This document shows positions 16,723-27,189 of a DNA stretch of 64,000 nucleotides, in pieces. Location: assembly GCF_004135205.1 (NCBI RefSeq), contig NZ_CP035490.1, positions 2,063,501-2,127,500 of the forward strand, read 5' to 3'. Every line of letters begins with the position of its first letter. Within the stretch, counting starts at the first letter, position 1. The DNA is from Hahella sp. KA22. Lineage in GTDB: Bacteria > Pseudomonadota > Gammaproteobacteria > Pseudomonadales > Oleiphilaceae. Below the pieces are notes generated by a model. The model was not told the DNA's origin. It worked only from the letters and a program-made list of their open reading frames with translations, and searched no databases. The position numbers and the translations under genes are program-made.

Positions 16723-17113
16723 CTTTCCAGTTACACTGTTTCTCGCCGTGCTGATTGATTTTCCACCATAGATCCGGCGCATCTTCTTCCTCTTCTTCGA
16801 TCCAGCCGCTTGCAGAGCAGCGCACCTCTTTATTGAGGGCCGAGAATGCGCTGCGAGCACAGTCCAGATCCGTTTCCCAAGGGGTGGCGGAGGAGTCGAA
16901 CCAAACGCTTGTGAAGCGTTTACCGGAAGCTTTTTCAACAACGATGACAGGAATGTCGGCGCCGTTATAGTTGGTGTGGATCTTGTGTGTGTTTCCCTCC
17001 ACCAGGGGGGCTCCTTCAATCGTCAGATGTTTCTTCAGCCATTCGCATATATCTGGGAGATTTGTATCCAGAATATAGATTTCGATATCGGGATAGCGGG
17101 GGGGATTTTGCAT
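16718..17113 (-). CDS. Conserved hypothetical acidic protein
   Basis: A 131-residue soluble protein without a signal peptide or membrane segment. It has the pattern ILDTNLPDICEWLKKHL near the start, then a beta-rich middle (ADIPVIVVEKAS, FTSVWFDSSATPWETDLDCA) and an EEEEED acidic stretch followed by PDLWWKI. The W-F-D-S-S and C-A-R-S-A positions look like conserved cores, and I believe similar proteins of unknown function occur in marine gammaproteobacteria. It lies 3 bases downstream of the small membrane protein gene and may share a transcript with dapE. No function proposed. Confidence 0.6.
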   Translation of the reverse strand: MQNPPRYPDIEIYILDTNLPDICEWLKKHLTIEGAPLVEGNTHKIHTNYNGADIPVIVVEKASGKRFTSVWFDSSATPWETDLDCARSAFSALNKEVRCSASGWIEEEEEDAPDLWWKINQHGEKQCNWKD

Positions 17114-17116
17114 ATA

Positions 17117-17419
17117 TCAGGACTCTTTCCGGTTGCCACTGTCATTGGAGAAATTAGATAAACGTATAATAAGTAAGCGAATATAGCCATACGCCGCCAT
17201 TACTAGGCCTAAAATAAGCAGCGCAAGCACGATCAGGTTAAGCAGGTCCTGAGCCAGTGTGGCGGGGTGCGTAGCATCAGAGATCACCAGCGTCGCCATG
17301 GCGCATACTGCTGTAATGCCTCCGCACAGAAAGCACTGAAAAGCGCGCGCCTGGTCGTAATCCCGTTTTCGCAATCGCTGCATCAGTCGCTTCATGATGC
17401 TGGGATGAGACGAGGTCAT
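17117..17419 (-). CDS. Small membrane protein of unknown function
   Basis: A 100-residue protein with a basic N-terminus (KRLMQRLRKRDYDQAR) and two predicted membrane helices, about 28-46 and 58-82. Two cysteines in the first helix (FQCFLCGG) are unusual but form no recognisable metal site. It lies between dapE (31 bases upstream) and the unknown acidic protein gene, in the same direction. It is real by position and composition, but I do not recognise the family. Confidence 0.55.
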   Translation of the reverse strand: MTSSHPSIMKRLMQRLRKRDYDQARAFQCFLCGGITAVCAMATLVISDATHPATLAQDLLNLIVLALLILGLVMAAYGYIRLLIIRLSNFSNDSGNRKES

Positions 17420-17450
17420 AGGCTCAGCTCCGGCCTGCTTGTTACCGAAT

Positions 17451-18719
<1,269 letters not shown>

Positions 18720-19745
18720 TCAGTTATTGGCGTGCAACGCTTCGTTCAACTGAATTGCGGTTTTATTAGTGACGACTTCGATTCTGCCCGTCTCAGAGTT
18801 GCGGCGGAACAATAAGTCGTTTTGGCCAGTCAGTTCACGGGCTTTGACGATTTTTGCAACTTTACCTTTGTCGTCCATTACCGCCACTTTGGAGCCAGCG
18901 GTGATGTACAGGCCGGCCTCAACTTTGCAACGGTCGCCCAGAGGGATGCCAATTCCTGCGTTGGCGCCGATCAGTGAGTTCTTGCCGACGGATATAATGA
19001 TAGCTCCGCCGCCGGACAGTGTGCCCATGGTGGAGCAGCCGCCGCCAAGATCGGAGCCTTCACCGATCATTACGCCTGCAGAGATGCGGCCTTCGATCAT
19101 GGATGCGCCTTCGGTGCCAGCGTTAAAGTTGACGAAGCCTTCGTGCATGATGGTGGTGCCTTCACCGACATAGGCGCCGAGCCTGACGCGAGCGGTATCA
19201 GCGATACGTACGCCTTTGGGTACTACGTAGTCAGTCATCTGTGGGAATTTGTCTACGGAAAATACGCGCAGGGTTTCGCCATTGGCGCGCGCGCTCAGTT
19301 GACGTGATGAAAGTTCCTCAATGTCGATAGCGCCTTGTGATGTCCAGGCCACATTGGGAAGCAGGGCGAAAATACCTTCCAGATTAATCCCATGGGGTTT
19401 CACAAAGCGATGGGATATCAATTGCAGCTTTAAATATACTTCGGGTGTGGAAGAGGCTTTGCCGTCTTCTTCAATCATGACGGCTACTGTCGGGCGTTTC
19501 GAATCGCGTAACGCCTTGGCGGTTTGCGCTTGTGTGGGCTGGTTCGCTTTGTCGAACGCTGCGGCCAGGGCTTCCAGCTTTTGGGCGTCAAGCTCCAGGG
19601 TCTGGTTACCGCCGGCGTAGCCCAGTGAGTCCTTCAACAGCTCTTTTACTTCCGCTGCAGGATTCCACAAGGGAGCGGCGAAATAGGTTTCAAGCCAGTC
19701 TCCTTTGCTGTTCTTGGCGCCTACGCCAATGCCAAATGCCAACAT
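18720..19745 (-). CDS. dapD: 2,3,4,5-tetrahydropyridine-2,6-dicarboxylate N-succinyltransferase
   Basis: Adds a succinyl group from succinyl-CoA to tetrahydrodipicolinate, the first step of the succinylase branch of DAP synthesis. At 341 aa it is the long form found in Pseudomonas and relatives (E. coli DapD is 274 aa). The C-terminal half is a left-handed beta helix with hexapeptide repeats, for example GVRIADTARVRLGAYVGEG, followed by GFVNFNAG and GGGCSTMGTLSGGG. It lies about 75 bases downstream of the ArsC-like gene on the same strand. Confidence 0.96.
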   Translation of the reverse strand: MLAFGIGVGAKNSKGDWLETYFAAPLWNPAAEVKELLKDSLGYAGGNQTLELDAQKLEALAAAFDKANQPTQAQTAKALRDSKRPTVAVMIEEDGKASSTPEVYLKLQLISHRFVKPHGINLEGIFALLPNVAWTSQGAIDIEELSSRQLSARANGETLRVFSVDKFPQMTDYVVPKGVRIADTARVRLGAYVGEGTTIMHEGFVNFNAGTEGASMIEGRISAGVMIGEGSDLGGGCSTMGTLSGGGAIIISVGKNSLIGANAGIGIPLGDRCKVEAGLYITAGSKVAVMDDKGKVAKIVKARELTGQNDLLFRRNSETGRIEVVTNKTAIQLNEALHANN

Positions 19746-19819
19746 GATAGTACCTTCTTTGCTTAGTGTTTAATGTCTTGGAATGTCTGTTGCTCCGGTG
19801 TCGGGAGACTGCAACTCGT

Positions 19820-20170
19820 TCAGGCGTATTTTTCCAGTTGGGATGCTGTGAAGCCTGTAATGATGTCTCCTGATGGCGTCTCGATCACCGGGCGTTTGAT
19901 AACGGAGCTGTGCTCCGACAGTAATTCTTTTGTCTTGGCTCCTGATTCTATATCGGACTTATCTGAGTCCGAGAGTTTGCGCCAAGTAGTTCCCCTTTTA
20001 TTGACTAATGTTTCCACGCCGACTGCGTTAAGCCAGGCTTCCAGATTGTCTTGGGGAACGCCAGACTTTTTAAAGTCGTGAAAAGTATATTCAATATGAT
20101 TGGCTTCCAACCACTTTCGGGCCTTTTTTACGGTGTCGCAGTTGCTGATGCCGTACACTTTCAAACTCAT
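19820..20170 (-). CDS. ArsC/Spx-family protein (YffB type)
   Basis: A 116-residue thioredoxin-fold protein of the ArsC-like family. The start LKVYGISNCDTVKKARKWL carries the conserved redox Cys11 in the NCDTVKKAR motif of the YffB group. RPVIETPSGDIITGF near 90 includes the conserved cis-Pro/arginine segment. True arsenate reductases have further arginines I do not see, and YffB-type proteins are often encoded near dapE or dapD without a settled function. Here it lies between dapC and dapD, all on the minus strand. Confidence 0.85.
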   Translation of the reverse strand: MSLKVYGISNCDTVKKARKWLEANHIEYTFHDFKKSGVPQDNLEAWLNAVGVETLVNKRGTTWRKLSDSDKSDIESGAKTKELLSEHSSVIKRPVIETPSGDIITGFTASQLEKYA

Positions 20171-20235
20171 TGGATCATTTCACCTGTTGTTTTACGGTTG
20201 TCCCTGCTTTGAGTTGCGCGCTCGCAATGCGCCGT

Positions 20236-21429
20236 TCACAGTGACTCTATAAATGACTTGATGCGTTGAGCGGCCTCAATGCACTCATCCACTGAGGCGA
20301 CTAGCGCCATGCGGACGCGTCCTGCTCCTGGGTTGACGTCTTGTTGCTCACGTCCCAGAAAACGCCCGGGTAAAACGGTGAGGTTTTTCTCCGCATAAAG
20401 ACGTTGTGCAAAGACATCATCAGGAATAGGCGTGTGCGCCCAGAAGTAAAAAGCGGCGTCAGGCATCTCAAGTGGCCAGCACGGAGCAAGTATCTCCTTA
20501 AAGCTATGAAATTTGCTCACATACTGGGTGCGATTTTGTCGTACATGTTCTTCATCGCTCCAAAGTGCGATGGAGGCAAGCTGCGTTGGGATGGGCATTG
20601 AGCAGCCATGGTAAGTGCGGTAACGAAGAAACTCTCGAAGTATGCTCGCGTCCCCCGCAACGAAACCAGACCTGAGTCCGGGAACGTTTGAGCGCTTTGA
20701 CAGGCTGTGGAATACAACGCAGCGGCGATAATCGTGTCTGCCCAATTTAGCGCAAGCTTCTAGTAAGCCGATGGGCGCAGTGGACTCATTGAAATAGATC
20801 TCCGAATAACACTCGTCCGAAGCAATAATGAAATTGTGTTCGTCAGCCAGCGAAATCAGTTTCTGTAGCGTCTCAATAGGGATGACGCGACCGGTTGGGT
20901 TGCCAGGCGAGCAAAGAAACAGGAGCTGGCAGCGTCGCCAAATGGAGTTCGGGACGGAGTCAAAGTCAGGGATGAAGCTATTGCTTGCGTCACAAGGCAG
21001 AAAATAGGGCTCCGCCCCCGCCAGATAAGCGGCGCCTTCATATATCTGGTAAAACGGATTTGGGCTGACGACGAGGGCGTTCTGGGTAGGATCGATAACC
21101 GCTTGTGCGAAAGCGAAGAGGGCCTCGCGAGTCCCATTGACTGGTAAGACCTGTGACTCCGGGTCTATTCCTCCGGTCAGGTTAAAGCGCTTCTCCAGCC
21201 ATCCTGCGATGGCTTTGCGGAGTTCGGGTTCTCCCTTGGTTGTGGGGTAGCGTGAGAGAGCGCTCATATTATTCCGCAGTACTTCCAGGGCGAACTCTGG
21301 TGGCGCGTGTTTGGGTTCGCCTATAGAAAGCGCTATATGGGGCAGGTGAGCAGGTGGATGGGCGGACTGCTTCAGCTGCGCCAGTTTTTCAAAAGGGTAC
21401 GGCTGTAGACGAGATAGGTTTGGGTTCAT
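20236..21429 (-). CDS. dapC: N-succinyldiaminopimelate aminotransferase
   Basis: A PLP enzyme converting N-succinyl-2-amino-6-ketopimelate to N-succinyl-LL-DAP with glutamate as amino donor. It is a fold type I class I/II aminotransferase of 397 aa. The N-terminal substrate loop has LSIGEPKHAPP, the middle has LCSPGNPTGRV, and the PLP-binding lysine is in HSLSKRSNVPGLRSGF near 240. The carboxylate-binding Arg lies in RVRMALV near 375. Presence beside dapD and dapE supports DapC over other class I aminotransferases such as ArgD-like enzymes. glnD lies 45 bases upstream. Confidence 0.95.
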   Translation of the reverse strand: MNPNLSRLQPYPFEKLAQLKQSAHPPAHLPHIALSIGEPKHAPPEFALEVLRNNMSALSRYPTTKGEPELRKAIAGWLEKRFNLTGGIDPESQVLPVNGTREALFAFAQAVIDPTQNALVVSPNPFYQIYEGAAYLAGAEPYFLPCDASNSFIPDFDSVPNSIWRRCQLLFLCSPGNPTGRVIPIETLQKLISLADEHNFIIASDECYSEIYFNESTAPIGLLEACAKLGRHDYRRCVVFHSLSKRSNVPGLRSGFVAGDASILREFLRYRTYHGCSMPIPTQLASIALWSDEEHVRQNRTQYVSKFHSFKEILAPCWPLEMPDAAFYFWAHTPIPDDVFAQRLYAEKNLTVLPGRFLGREQQDVNPGAGRVRMALVASVDECIEAAQRIKSFIESL

Positions 21430-21474
21430 ATCTTTGTCGTTACTCCAGAGCCTGCCGTCAAATTGGACGGACGA

Positions 21475-24195
21475 CTATAGTTCTTTGCTGTTCTGTTGGT
21501 CCAATTGCCCGCAAATATCGTCGCGCAATGTTCGGCATAGCTCGGGGTCGCTCAAGGGGGCCCCATCAATATCTGTCAGAACGAAAACGTCTTCCACTCG
21601 CTCGCCAAGCGTTGCGATGCGGGCGGTGACAAGTTCGACCTCGTGTTCCAGCAGAATGCTGCCGATACGGGCGAGCAGGCCTGGACGGTCTGGAGTGATG
21701 ATCTCCATAACTGTGCGTTGGTTGACGGTGTCATTACTGAAAGTGACTTCAGTTGGAAAATAAAAGTGCTTCAGCTGCCGGGGGGTGCGCCGCTTAATGA
21801 CATTAGGGTAGTGTTCAGGGTTGCTTAATTCTCTCTCCAGGCGCTGGGAGATCTGCTTCTTACTGACAGAGCCGCTTGTATCCGCGTCGGCGCTACTGAC
21901 TACAAACGAGCCAAGGCTGAATCTGTCTGTGGCGCAGTTAATGCGGGCCTCGGCAATGTTCAGGCGTAGTTGCTCCAACGTGGCTGTGGTGGCGGCGAAT
22001 AAGTCGTCGCGAGCCCGCTGGTACACCATGATTTGCATGAAGCCTTCTGCTTCACCGCCCTTGGCGTCGCGAATTAATACCAGCGGCTCGGTGGAGTCGC
22101 CATGCCGGATGATAGCGGCGGTCTGCCACGCTATCTCGCCGGTGGAGTCCTGCAAAAAGTACTCTTCTTCCAGAGCGTCCCAGATCGCGTCGATATTATC
22201 GTCGCCAAAATCCTGCGAATGTAGTATTTCGCGCGCTTCGGTCTGAGTGTCCGCCACCCACTGACTGCGATCGGGTGGCGTATCCAGGCCGCGTCGGATT
22301 GCACGTTTGGTTTCGCTGTAGAGCTGTCGCAAAAGAGCTGCGCGCCATGTGTTCCATAATTTGGGGTTGGTGGCGCTGATATCGCAAACAGTCAGTGTAT
22401 AGAGGTAGTCCAGGTGTATTTGCGAGTCGATCTTGCTGGCGAACTCATGAATCACTTCAGGGTCTGAGGGGTCCTTGCGTTGCGCTGTCATCGACATCAA
22501 CAAATGGTTGCGCACCAGCCAGGCCACCAAACTGGTGTCCCGCTGGCTGAGATGATGCCTTTTACAGAAGGCTTCAACATCTTCTGCGCCCAGTTCCGAA
22601 TGATCGCCGCCGCGTCCTTTGGCTATGTCATGGTATATGCCGGCAATGTATAGAAGCTCGAGCTTGGGCAGTCGATACACCAGTCGGGTCGCCAATGGGT
22701 AATCTTTGACGCTTTCGGGGTTGCGCAGGCGGATCATGTTGCGAATAACATGAATGGTGTGCGCATCCACGGTGTAAATATGGAATAAGTCGTGCTGCAT
22801 TTTGCCGACAACACGACCAAATTCAGGAAGATACTTGCCTAGCACACCATAGCGTTTCATGGACGAGAGTGTGCGATGCAGGGCGTGAGGCGTTTTTAAA
22901 ATCTCCATAAATAGAGATGTGTTGGCTAGGTCGCTGCGAAATTTGTCGTCGATCAGATGTCGATGTGCTCTGATTGCCCGGATGGTGTTGGCTCGAATAC
23001 CTCTGACCTGAGGGCTTTGCGCCATCAGCAGAAAAACTTCGACTAAGGCGAAAGGCTGGTAGGCGAAGGTCTGGTTGTTAATGGCTTCGATATAGTCATT
23101 GCGGATATGGAAGCGCCGGTTAAGCGGTACGATGACTTCCTCGTCATCTGCATGCAGGATAATTTCGTCGAAGTATTGCAGCACCACATCGTTAAGCTCG
23201 CCTAGCGCCATGGCGTAGCGGTAGTACTCCTGCATCATTTGTTCGACGCCGAGCTCATCGTCACGGTCGATATATCCCAATAGATTGGCCAGTGAGCGCT
23301 GATGGTCGAAAAGCAGCCTGTTTTCGTTGCGCCCCGCCAGCATTTGCAAGCCGTATCTTAAGCGCCAAAGATAGGCTTCGCCCTCGCGCAAGGTGCTGTA
23401 CTCATCGGCGGTCAGGAAGTCGTAAGCCGTTTCGCTGTCGCTACTTTCATTACAGAAATGGCGTTTGGTGATCCATCCGATGGTTTGAATATCGCGCAGT
23501 GTGCCTGGGGATGTCTTGATATTGGGTTCAAGATTGTATTCGGTATCGCCGTACTTTTGATGTCTTTCGAGCTGTTCGTCGCGCTTGGCGCTAAAAAAGC
23601 GCTGATCGGTCCAGGATTCATCTGAATAAGCGCGACGACTGAGCCGGCTCCGAAGTTCTGGCTCCCCGGCAAGGGTGCGGGTTTCCAGTAAGTTGGTGGC
23701 GATGGTGATATCTGTCGCCGCTTTGGCTATCGACTCCGTTACCGTGCGGACGCTATGGCCAATATCGAGGTTGAGGTCCCACAGCAGGGTAATGAGCCCT
23801 TCAATCGCTGGACCGAATTCGCTGATATCGGCGTCATCATCAAGCAGAATCAATAAATCAATGTCTGAGTGGGGGAGGAGCTCATTGCGTCCGTACCCAC
23901 CTACCGCAAGAAGGCATATTTTATCTGGATCAGACCAGTCTGCGCCTAGCCACAAGGCTTTGAGCACCTGATCGATATAAGCTGCCCGACCAGAAACCAG
24001 TTCTCTGATGGGCGCGCCGGACTTGAACTGTTCGTGCAGTCGCTCAGTGGCGCTCTGTAGTGATTGCTTCAGGAAGCCCAAAGTGGGCTTTCCTTCTCTC
24101 AGAAGCGTGGCGTAGGCGTCGGCGTCAAAAATGAGACGCGGATCCAGCCTGATTGGCGGCGCTTCTGTTAATACCTGGTCGCTTTGTTCAGTCAT
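21475..24195 (-). CDS. glnD: Bifunctional uridylyltransferase/uridylyl-removing enzyme GlnD
   Basis: The nitrogen sensor that uridylylates PII proteins when glutamine is low and removes UMP when it is high. All four domains are visible in 906 aa. The nucleotidyltransferase domain has VGGYGRNELLPHSDIDLLI near 100 with the metal Asp pair. A helical PII-UTase domain follows. The HD hydrolase has YHDIAKGRGGDH near 520. Two C-terminal ACT domains end the protein, the second recognisable by ITPDRPGLLARIGSIL. Length is normal (E. coli 890). The gene lies just downstream of map, as in Pseudomonas and E. coli. The N-terminal extension ahead of the catalytic domain is ordinary. Confidence 0.97.
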   Translation of the reverse strand: MTEQSDQVLTEAPPIRLDPRLIFDADAYATLLREGKPTLGFLKQSLQSATERLHEQFKSGAPIRELVSGRAAYIDQVLKALWLGADWSDPDKICLLAVGGYGRNELLPHSDIDLLILLDDDADISEFGPAIEGLITLLWDLNLDIGHSVRTVTESIAKAATDITIATNLLETRTLAGEPELRSRLSRRAYSDESWTDQRFFSAKRDEQLERHQKYGDTEYNLEPNIKTSPGTLRDIQTIGWITKRHFCNESSDSETAYDFLTADEYSTLREGEAYLWRLRYGLQMLAGRNENRLLFDHQRSLANLLGYIDRDDELGVEQMMQEYYRYAMALGELNDVVLQYFDEIILHADDEEVIVPLNRRFHIRNDYIEAINNQTFAYQPFALVEVFLLMAQSPQVRGIRANTIRAIRAHRHLIDDKFRSDLANTSLFMEILKTPHALHRTLSSMKRYGVLGKYLPEFGRVVGKMQHDLFHIYTVDAHTIHVIRNMIRLRNPESVKDYPLATRLVYRLPKLELLYIAGIYHDIAKGRGGDHSELGAEDVEAFCKRHHLSQRDTSLVAWLVRNHLLMSMTAQRKDPSDPEVIHEFASKIDSQIHLDYLYTLTVCDISATNPKLWNTWRAALLRQLYSETKRAIRRGLDTPPDRSQWVADTQTEAREILHSQDFGDDNIDAIWDALEEEYFLQDSTGEIAWQTAAIIRHGDSTEPLVLIRDAKGGEAEGFMQIMVYQRARDDLFAATTATLEQLRLNIAEARINCATDRFSLGSFVVSSADADTSGSVSKKQISQRLERELSNPEHYPNVIKRRTPRQLKHFYFPTEVTFSNDTVNQRTVMEIITPDRPGLLARIGSILLEHEVELVTARIATLGERVEDVFVLTDIDGAPLSDPELCRTLRDDICGQLDQQNSKEL

Positions 24196-24211
24196 AAATC
24201 GGATTTATTGA

Positions 24212-24982
24212 CTAGAAAGACTCTTCGCTACGCTTGGTAAGAACTTCGTATCCGTCTGCGGTCACCAGGATGGTGTGCTCCCACTGAGCTGAAAGCTTAT
24301 GGTCCTTGGTGACGACTGTCCAGCCGTCGGGAAGCAGTTTGCAGTGGCGCTTGCCCTGGTTGATCATCGGTTCAATGGTAAAAGTCATGCCTTCTTTGAT
24401 CACCGTGCCTGTTCCCGGCGTGCCGTAATGCATTACCTGCGGTTCTTCGTGGAATACCGCGCCGATACCGTGACCGCAATACTCCCTCACAACAGAATAA
24501 TGCTGGCTTTCCGCATATTGCTGGATGACATGGCCAATGTCGCCAAGGCGAACACCAGGCTTGACCAGTTCAATGCCTTTATAAAGGCATTCTTGAGTGA
24601 CGCGCACCAGCCTTTCAGCAGCAATGGTGGGTTTGCCGACAAAAAACATTTTGCTGGTGTCGCCATGATAGCCATCTTTTATTACCGTGATGTCTATATT
24701 AACGGTGTCGCCGTTTTTCAGTACTTTTTTGTCGCTGGGGATGCCGTGACAAATCACATGGTTGACTGAGGTGCAGATGGATTTGGGGAACCCCTTGTAG
24801 TTCAGCGGAGCAGGTATGGCCTGTTGGACTTCGGTGATATATTTATGGCAAATCTCGTCCAACTCGCCGGTAGTGACTCCTGGTTTCACATGCTCTTCAA
24901 TCATTTCAAGCACTTCAGCCGCAAGACGGCCGGCGATGCGCATTTTTTCGATTTCTTCAGGGGTTTTGATGGTAACTTTCAT
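24212..24982 (-). CDS. map: Methionine aminopeptidase, type I
   Basis: Removes the initiator methionine from nascent proteins. I place the start at the ATG at 24982 (256 aa, MKVTIKTPEEIEKM...), not at the TTG seven codons earlier, because it matches the usual type I N-terminus. The five metal ligands are all present: two Asp in NIDITVIKDGYHGDTS, His in YCGHGIG, Glu in FTIEPM and Glu in WEHTI. HVICHGIP holds the substrate-side His. No N-terminal zinc-finger extension. It lies upstream of glnD and divergent from rpsB, the conserved arrangement. Confidence 0.96.
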   Translation of the reverse strand: MKVTIKTPEEIEKMRIAGRLAAEVLEMIEEHVKPGVTTGELDEICHKYITEVQQAIPAPLNYKGFPKSICTSVNHVICHGIPSDKKVLKNGDTVNIDITVIKDGYHGDTSKMFFVGKPTIAAERLVRVTQECLYKGIELVKPGVRLGDIGHVIQQYAESQHYSVVREYCGHGIGAVFHEEPQVMHYGTPGTGTVIKEGMTFTIEPMINQGKRHCKLLPDGWTVVTKDHKLSAQWEHTILVTADGYEVLTKRSEESF

Positions 24983-25167
24983 GCTCGCTTCTGAGGGTTC
25001 CAACTGCCTGCAAGGGCAAAGTGTGATTCTGTTGATATTAGACGCTGCCGTATTGTAACCGGTTCGTAGAGTGAATAAAAATCCGAGTTCTTTGCTAGGC
25101 TATCGTTTTTCTGCGTGCCTGGGCCGCTGCAGGCTCTGTGCTGGAGGGGTGGAGGGTGATTTTGGTC

Positions 25168-25196
25168 TTTAAAAAAACGGGGGTTTGTGGTATAAA
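25168..25196 (+). promoter_or_regulatory. Probable rpsB promoter
   Basis: TATAAA at 25191-25196 is preceded by TGTGG (a partly extended -10) and, 17 bases up, by a weak -35 TTTAAA at 25168-25173. It is followed by the GC-only discriminator GCGCGCC, a feature of stringently controlled ribosomal promoters. Transcription would start about 25203, leaving a leader of some 145 bases. Confidence 0.5.
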
Positions 25197-25202
25197 GCGC
25201 GC

Positions 25203-25347
25203 CGGATTGAAATGCATCCTGAAAATCAGGAGCGTTGAAGCCATAAAAACACACATGCGTCGACACATGTTTCGGGTGCCGCTTAGATGCGGTTGGAGCA
25301 TGGGATGCATGGAGGTTAAACCCAAACTTTTTTAAAGAGTAAAAGAT
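25203..25347 (+). ncRNA. rpsB mRNA leader (t44/S2 autoregulatory element candidate)
   Basis: The leader between the candidate promoter and rpsB has several short pairings (for example ACATGCGTCGACACATGT near 25252-25269) and ends with GGGATGCATGGAGGTTAAACCC ahead of the start codon. In gammaproteobacteria the rpsB leader, catalogued as the t44 RNA, binds ribosomal protein S2 and represses translation of rpsB-tsf. Position between map and rpsB is the same as in E. coli. I have not matched the covariance model, so the assignment rests on location and visible structure. Confidence 0.5.
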
Positions 25348-26109
25348 ATGTCAGAAGTTTCAATGAGAGACCTGCTGAAGGCGGGCGTTCACTTCGGTCA
25401 CCAGACTCGTTTCTGGAACCCCAAAATGCGCAAATATATCTTCGGTGCGCGCAACAAGATTCATATCATTAATTTGGAGCACACTGTACCTGCTCTGAAT
25501 GATGCTCTGCGTTTCGTTTCCAATCTGGCCGAAAAGAAAAATAAAATTCTTTTCGTAGGCACCAAGCGTGCAGCCGGTAAGATCATTAAAGAAGAAGCGG
25601 ATCGCGCCAGCATGCCTTATGTCAACCATCGCTGGTTGGGCGGCATGCTGACTAACTACAAAACCATCCGTCAATCTATCCGTCGCTACCGTGATCTGGA
25701 AACTCAGAGCCAAGATGGTACTTTCGACAAGCTGACCAAAAAAGAAGTGTTGATGCTGCATCGTGAGATGGACAAGCTGGAAAGAAGCATCGGCGGTATC
25801 AAAGATATGGGCGGTCTGCCTGACGCGCTGTTCGTGATCGATGTGGATCATGAGCGTATCGCTATCAAGGAAGCCAACAAGCTGGGTATTCCTGTTATCG
25901 GCGTAGTTGATACCAATAGCGATCCAGACGGCGTTGACTATGTTATTCCTGGTAACGACGACGCCATTCGCGCAATTCAAGTATACGCCAAGGCTGTTGC
26001 TGACTCTTGCCTGGAAGGTCTGTCCTCAGCGGCGGGTAATGGCGATGAGTTCGTAGAAGTTAACGAAGCAGCTGCTTCCGCCGAAGAAGCTGCCGAAAAG
26101 TCAGAGTAA
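25348..26109 (+). CDS. rpsB: 30S ribosomal protein S2
   Basis: A small-subunit ribosomal protein that binds late in assembly, with S1. The 253-residue sequence has the S2 start [18 protein letters not shown], followed by WNPKM and the central [11 protein letters not shown]. The middle holds [14 protein letters not shown] and the late [22 protein letters not shown]. The C-terminus is a short acidic alanine/glutamate tail, somewhat longer than E. coli S2 (241 aa). Starts at the ATG at 25348 after an A-rich spacer. It is followed by an attenuator and tsf. Confidence 0.98.
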   Translation: MSEVSMRDLLKAGVHFGHQTRFWNPKMRKYIFGARNKIHIINLEHTVPALNDALRFVSNLAEKKNKILFVGTKRAAGKIIKEEADRASMPYVNHRWLGGMLTNYKTIRQSIRRYRDLETQSQDGTFDKLTKKEVLMLHREMDKLERSIGGIKDMGGLPDALFVIDVDHERIAIKEANKLGIPVIGVVDTNSDPDGVDYVIPGNDDAIRAIQVYAKAVADSCLEGLSSAAGNGDEFVEVNEAAASAEEAAEKSE

Positions 26110-26130
26110 TCTTAGGCATATAGAATGATC

Positions 26131-26159
26131 AAAAAGGGGATGATCTCCCCTTTTTTTTC
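26131..26159 (+). terminator. Attenuator between rpsB and tsf
   Basis: AAAAGGGGA and TCCCCTTTT form a hairpin with a 4-5 base loop, directly followed by a T run. It lies 22 bases after the rpsB stop and 35 before tsf. A partial terminator between these two genes is known in E. coli, where it adjusts S2 to EF-Ts output. Confidence 0.85.
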
Positions 26160-26193
26160 AATTTTTCTGAACCTGACAAGTGAGGATTAAAAG

Positions 26194-27054
26194 ATGGCGG
26201 CTATTTCAGCATCCATGGTAAAAGAACTGCGCGAGCGCACCGGTCTGGGTATGATGGAGTGCAAGAAGGCGCTTGTTGAAGCAGAAGGCGATATCGAGAA
26301 AGCGATTGAAGACCTTCGTAAAAGCAGCGGCATGAAGGCAGCTAAGAAAGCTGGTCGTGTATCCGCGGATGGCGTGGTTGCAGTTAAAGTTAGCGATGAC
26401 AACAGCTACGCAGTTGTTGTTGAAGTGAACAGTGAAACTGACTTCGTTGCTCGCGACGAAAACTTCCTGGGCTTTGTTGGCGACGTTGTTGGCGCCGCCT
26501 TTGACAAAAAGTCCGCTGACGTTGCGGCTCTGATGGAGTCTGGTTTGGAAGAGAAGCGTCAGGCTCTGGTTCAGAAAATTGGTGAAAATATCAATGTTCG
26601 TCGTGCTTCTATGCTGTCTTCCGATGTGGTTGGCGCATATGTTCACGGCAACAACCGTATTGCCGTTCTGGTTGCTCTGAATGGCGGCAACGCTGAGCTG
26701 GCGAAAGATATTGCAATGCACATCGCCGCAGTGAATCCGCAGTTCATTTCTCGTGATGACGTTAGCGATGAAGTGATCGCTAAAGAGCGTGAAATTTACA
26801 AGGCGCAAGCTGATCAGAGCGGTAAGCCTGCAGAGATCGTCGACAAGATGGTTGACGGCCGTATCAACAAATTCCTGGCGGAAATTAGCTTGCTGGAGCA
26901 GGCTTTCGTTAAAGATCCTGACGTTAAAGTTAGCGATCTGGTGAAGAAAGCCGGCGCTCAGGTAGTTGCTATGGTGCGCTACGAGGTTGGTGAAGGTATT
27001 GAAAAAGAAGAAGTGGATTTCGCTGCAGAAGTTGCTGCTCAGCTGAAAGGCTAA
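26194..27054 (+). CDS. tsf: Translation elongation factor Ts
   Basis: The guanine nucleotide exchange factor for EF-Tu. The 286-residue protein starts with the UBA-like N-terminal domain and its [15 protein letters not shown] signature. The core then carries the EF-Tu contact region with [16 protein letters not shown] near 80-95, including the TDFV motif that disturbs the EF-Tu magnesium site. Length matches the family (E. coli 283). GAGG ribosome site 10 bases ahead of the ATG. Part of the rpsB-tsf-pyrH-frr series. Confidence 0.98.
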   Translation: MAAISASMVKELRERTGLGMMECKKALVEAEGDIEKAIEDLRKSSGMKAAKKAGRVSADGVVAVKVSDDNSYAVVVEVNSETDFVARDENFLGFVGDVVGAAFDKKSADVAALMESGLEEKRQALVQKIGENINVRRASMLSSDVVGAYVHGNNRIAVLVALNGGNAELAKDIAMHIAAVNPQFISRDDVSDEVIAKEREIYKAQADQSGKPAEIVDKMVDGRINKFLAEISLLEQAFVKDPDVKVSDLVKKAGAQVVAMVRYEVGEGIEKEEVDFAAEVAAQLKG

Positions 27055-27076
27055 TTTCTTCTTTTTGTATGAATTT

Positions 27077-27137
27077 GTGGCGAGGGCGGTATACTCTGCT
27101 CTCGCCACATTAGTATCCGGAGGCTGCAAACAGCCTC
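27077..27137 (+). promoter_or_regulatory. Two hairpins and a possible pyrH promoter after tsf
   Basis: GTGGCGAG (27077-27084) pairs with CTCGCCAC (27101-27108), and GAGGCTG (27120-27126) with CAGCCTC (27131-27137). Neither is followed by a proper T run, so termination may be weak. The first loop contains TATACT (27090-27095), a good -10 hexamer, but no matching -35 at 16-18 bases was found. pyrH may be reached by read-through, or partly from here. Confidence 0.4.
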
Positions 27138-27189
27138 TTAGCGTTTCTTCAACTTGCCAAGCTAGCGTGCAACACAGGTGAAACTACAT

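Noticed and set aside
25360-25980. A 206-residue open frame antisense to rpsB
   Set aside because: It lies wholly inside a ribosomal protein gene with strong codon bias, has no ribosome site and its product resembles no family.
26206-27129. A 307-residue open frame antisense to tsf
   Set aside because: It is a shadow of the conserved tsf coding frame; the sequence is rich in Asn, Phe and His as expected from reversed codons.
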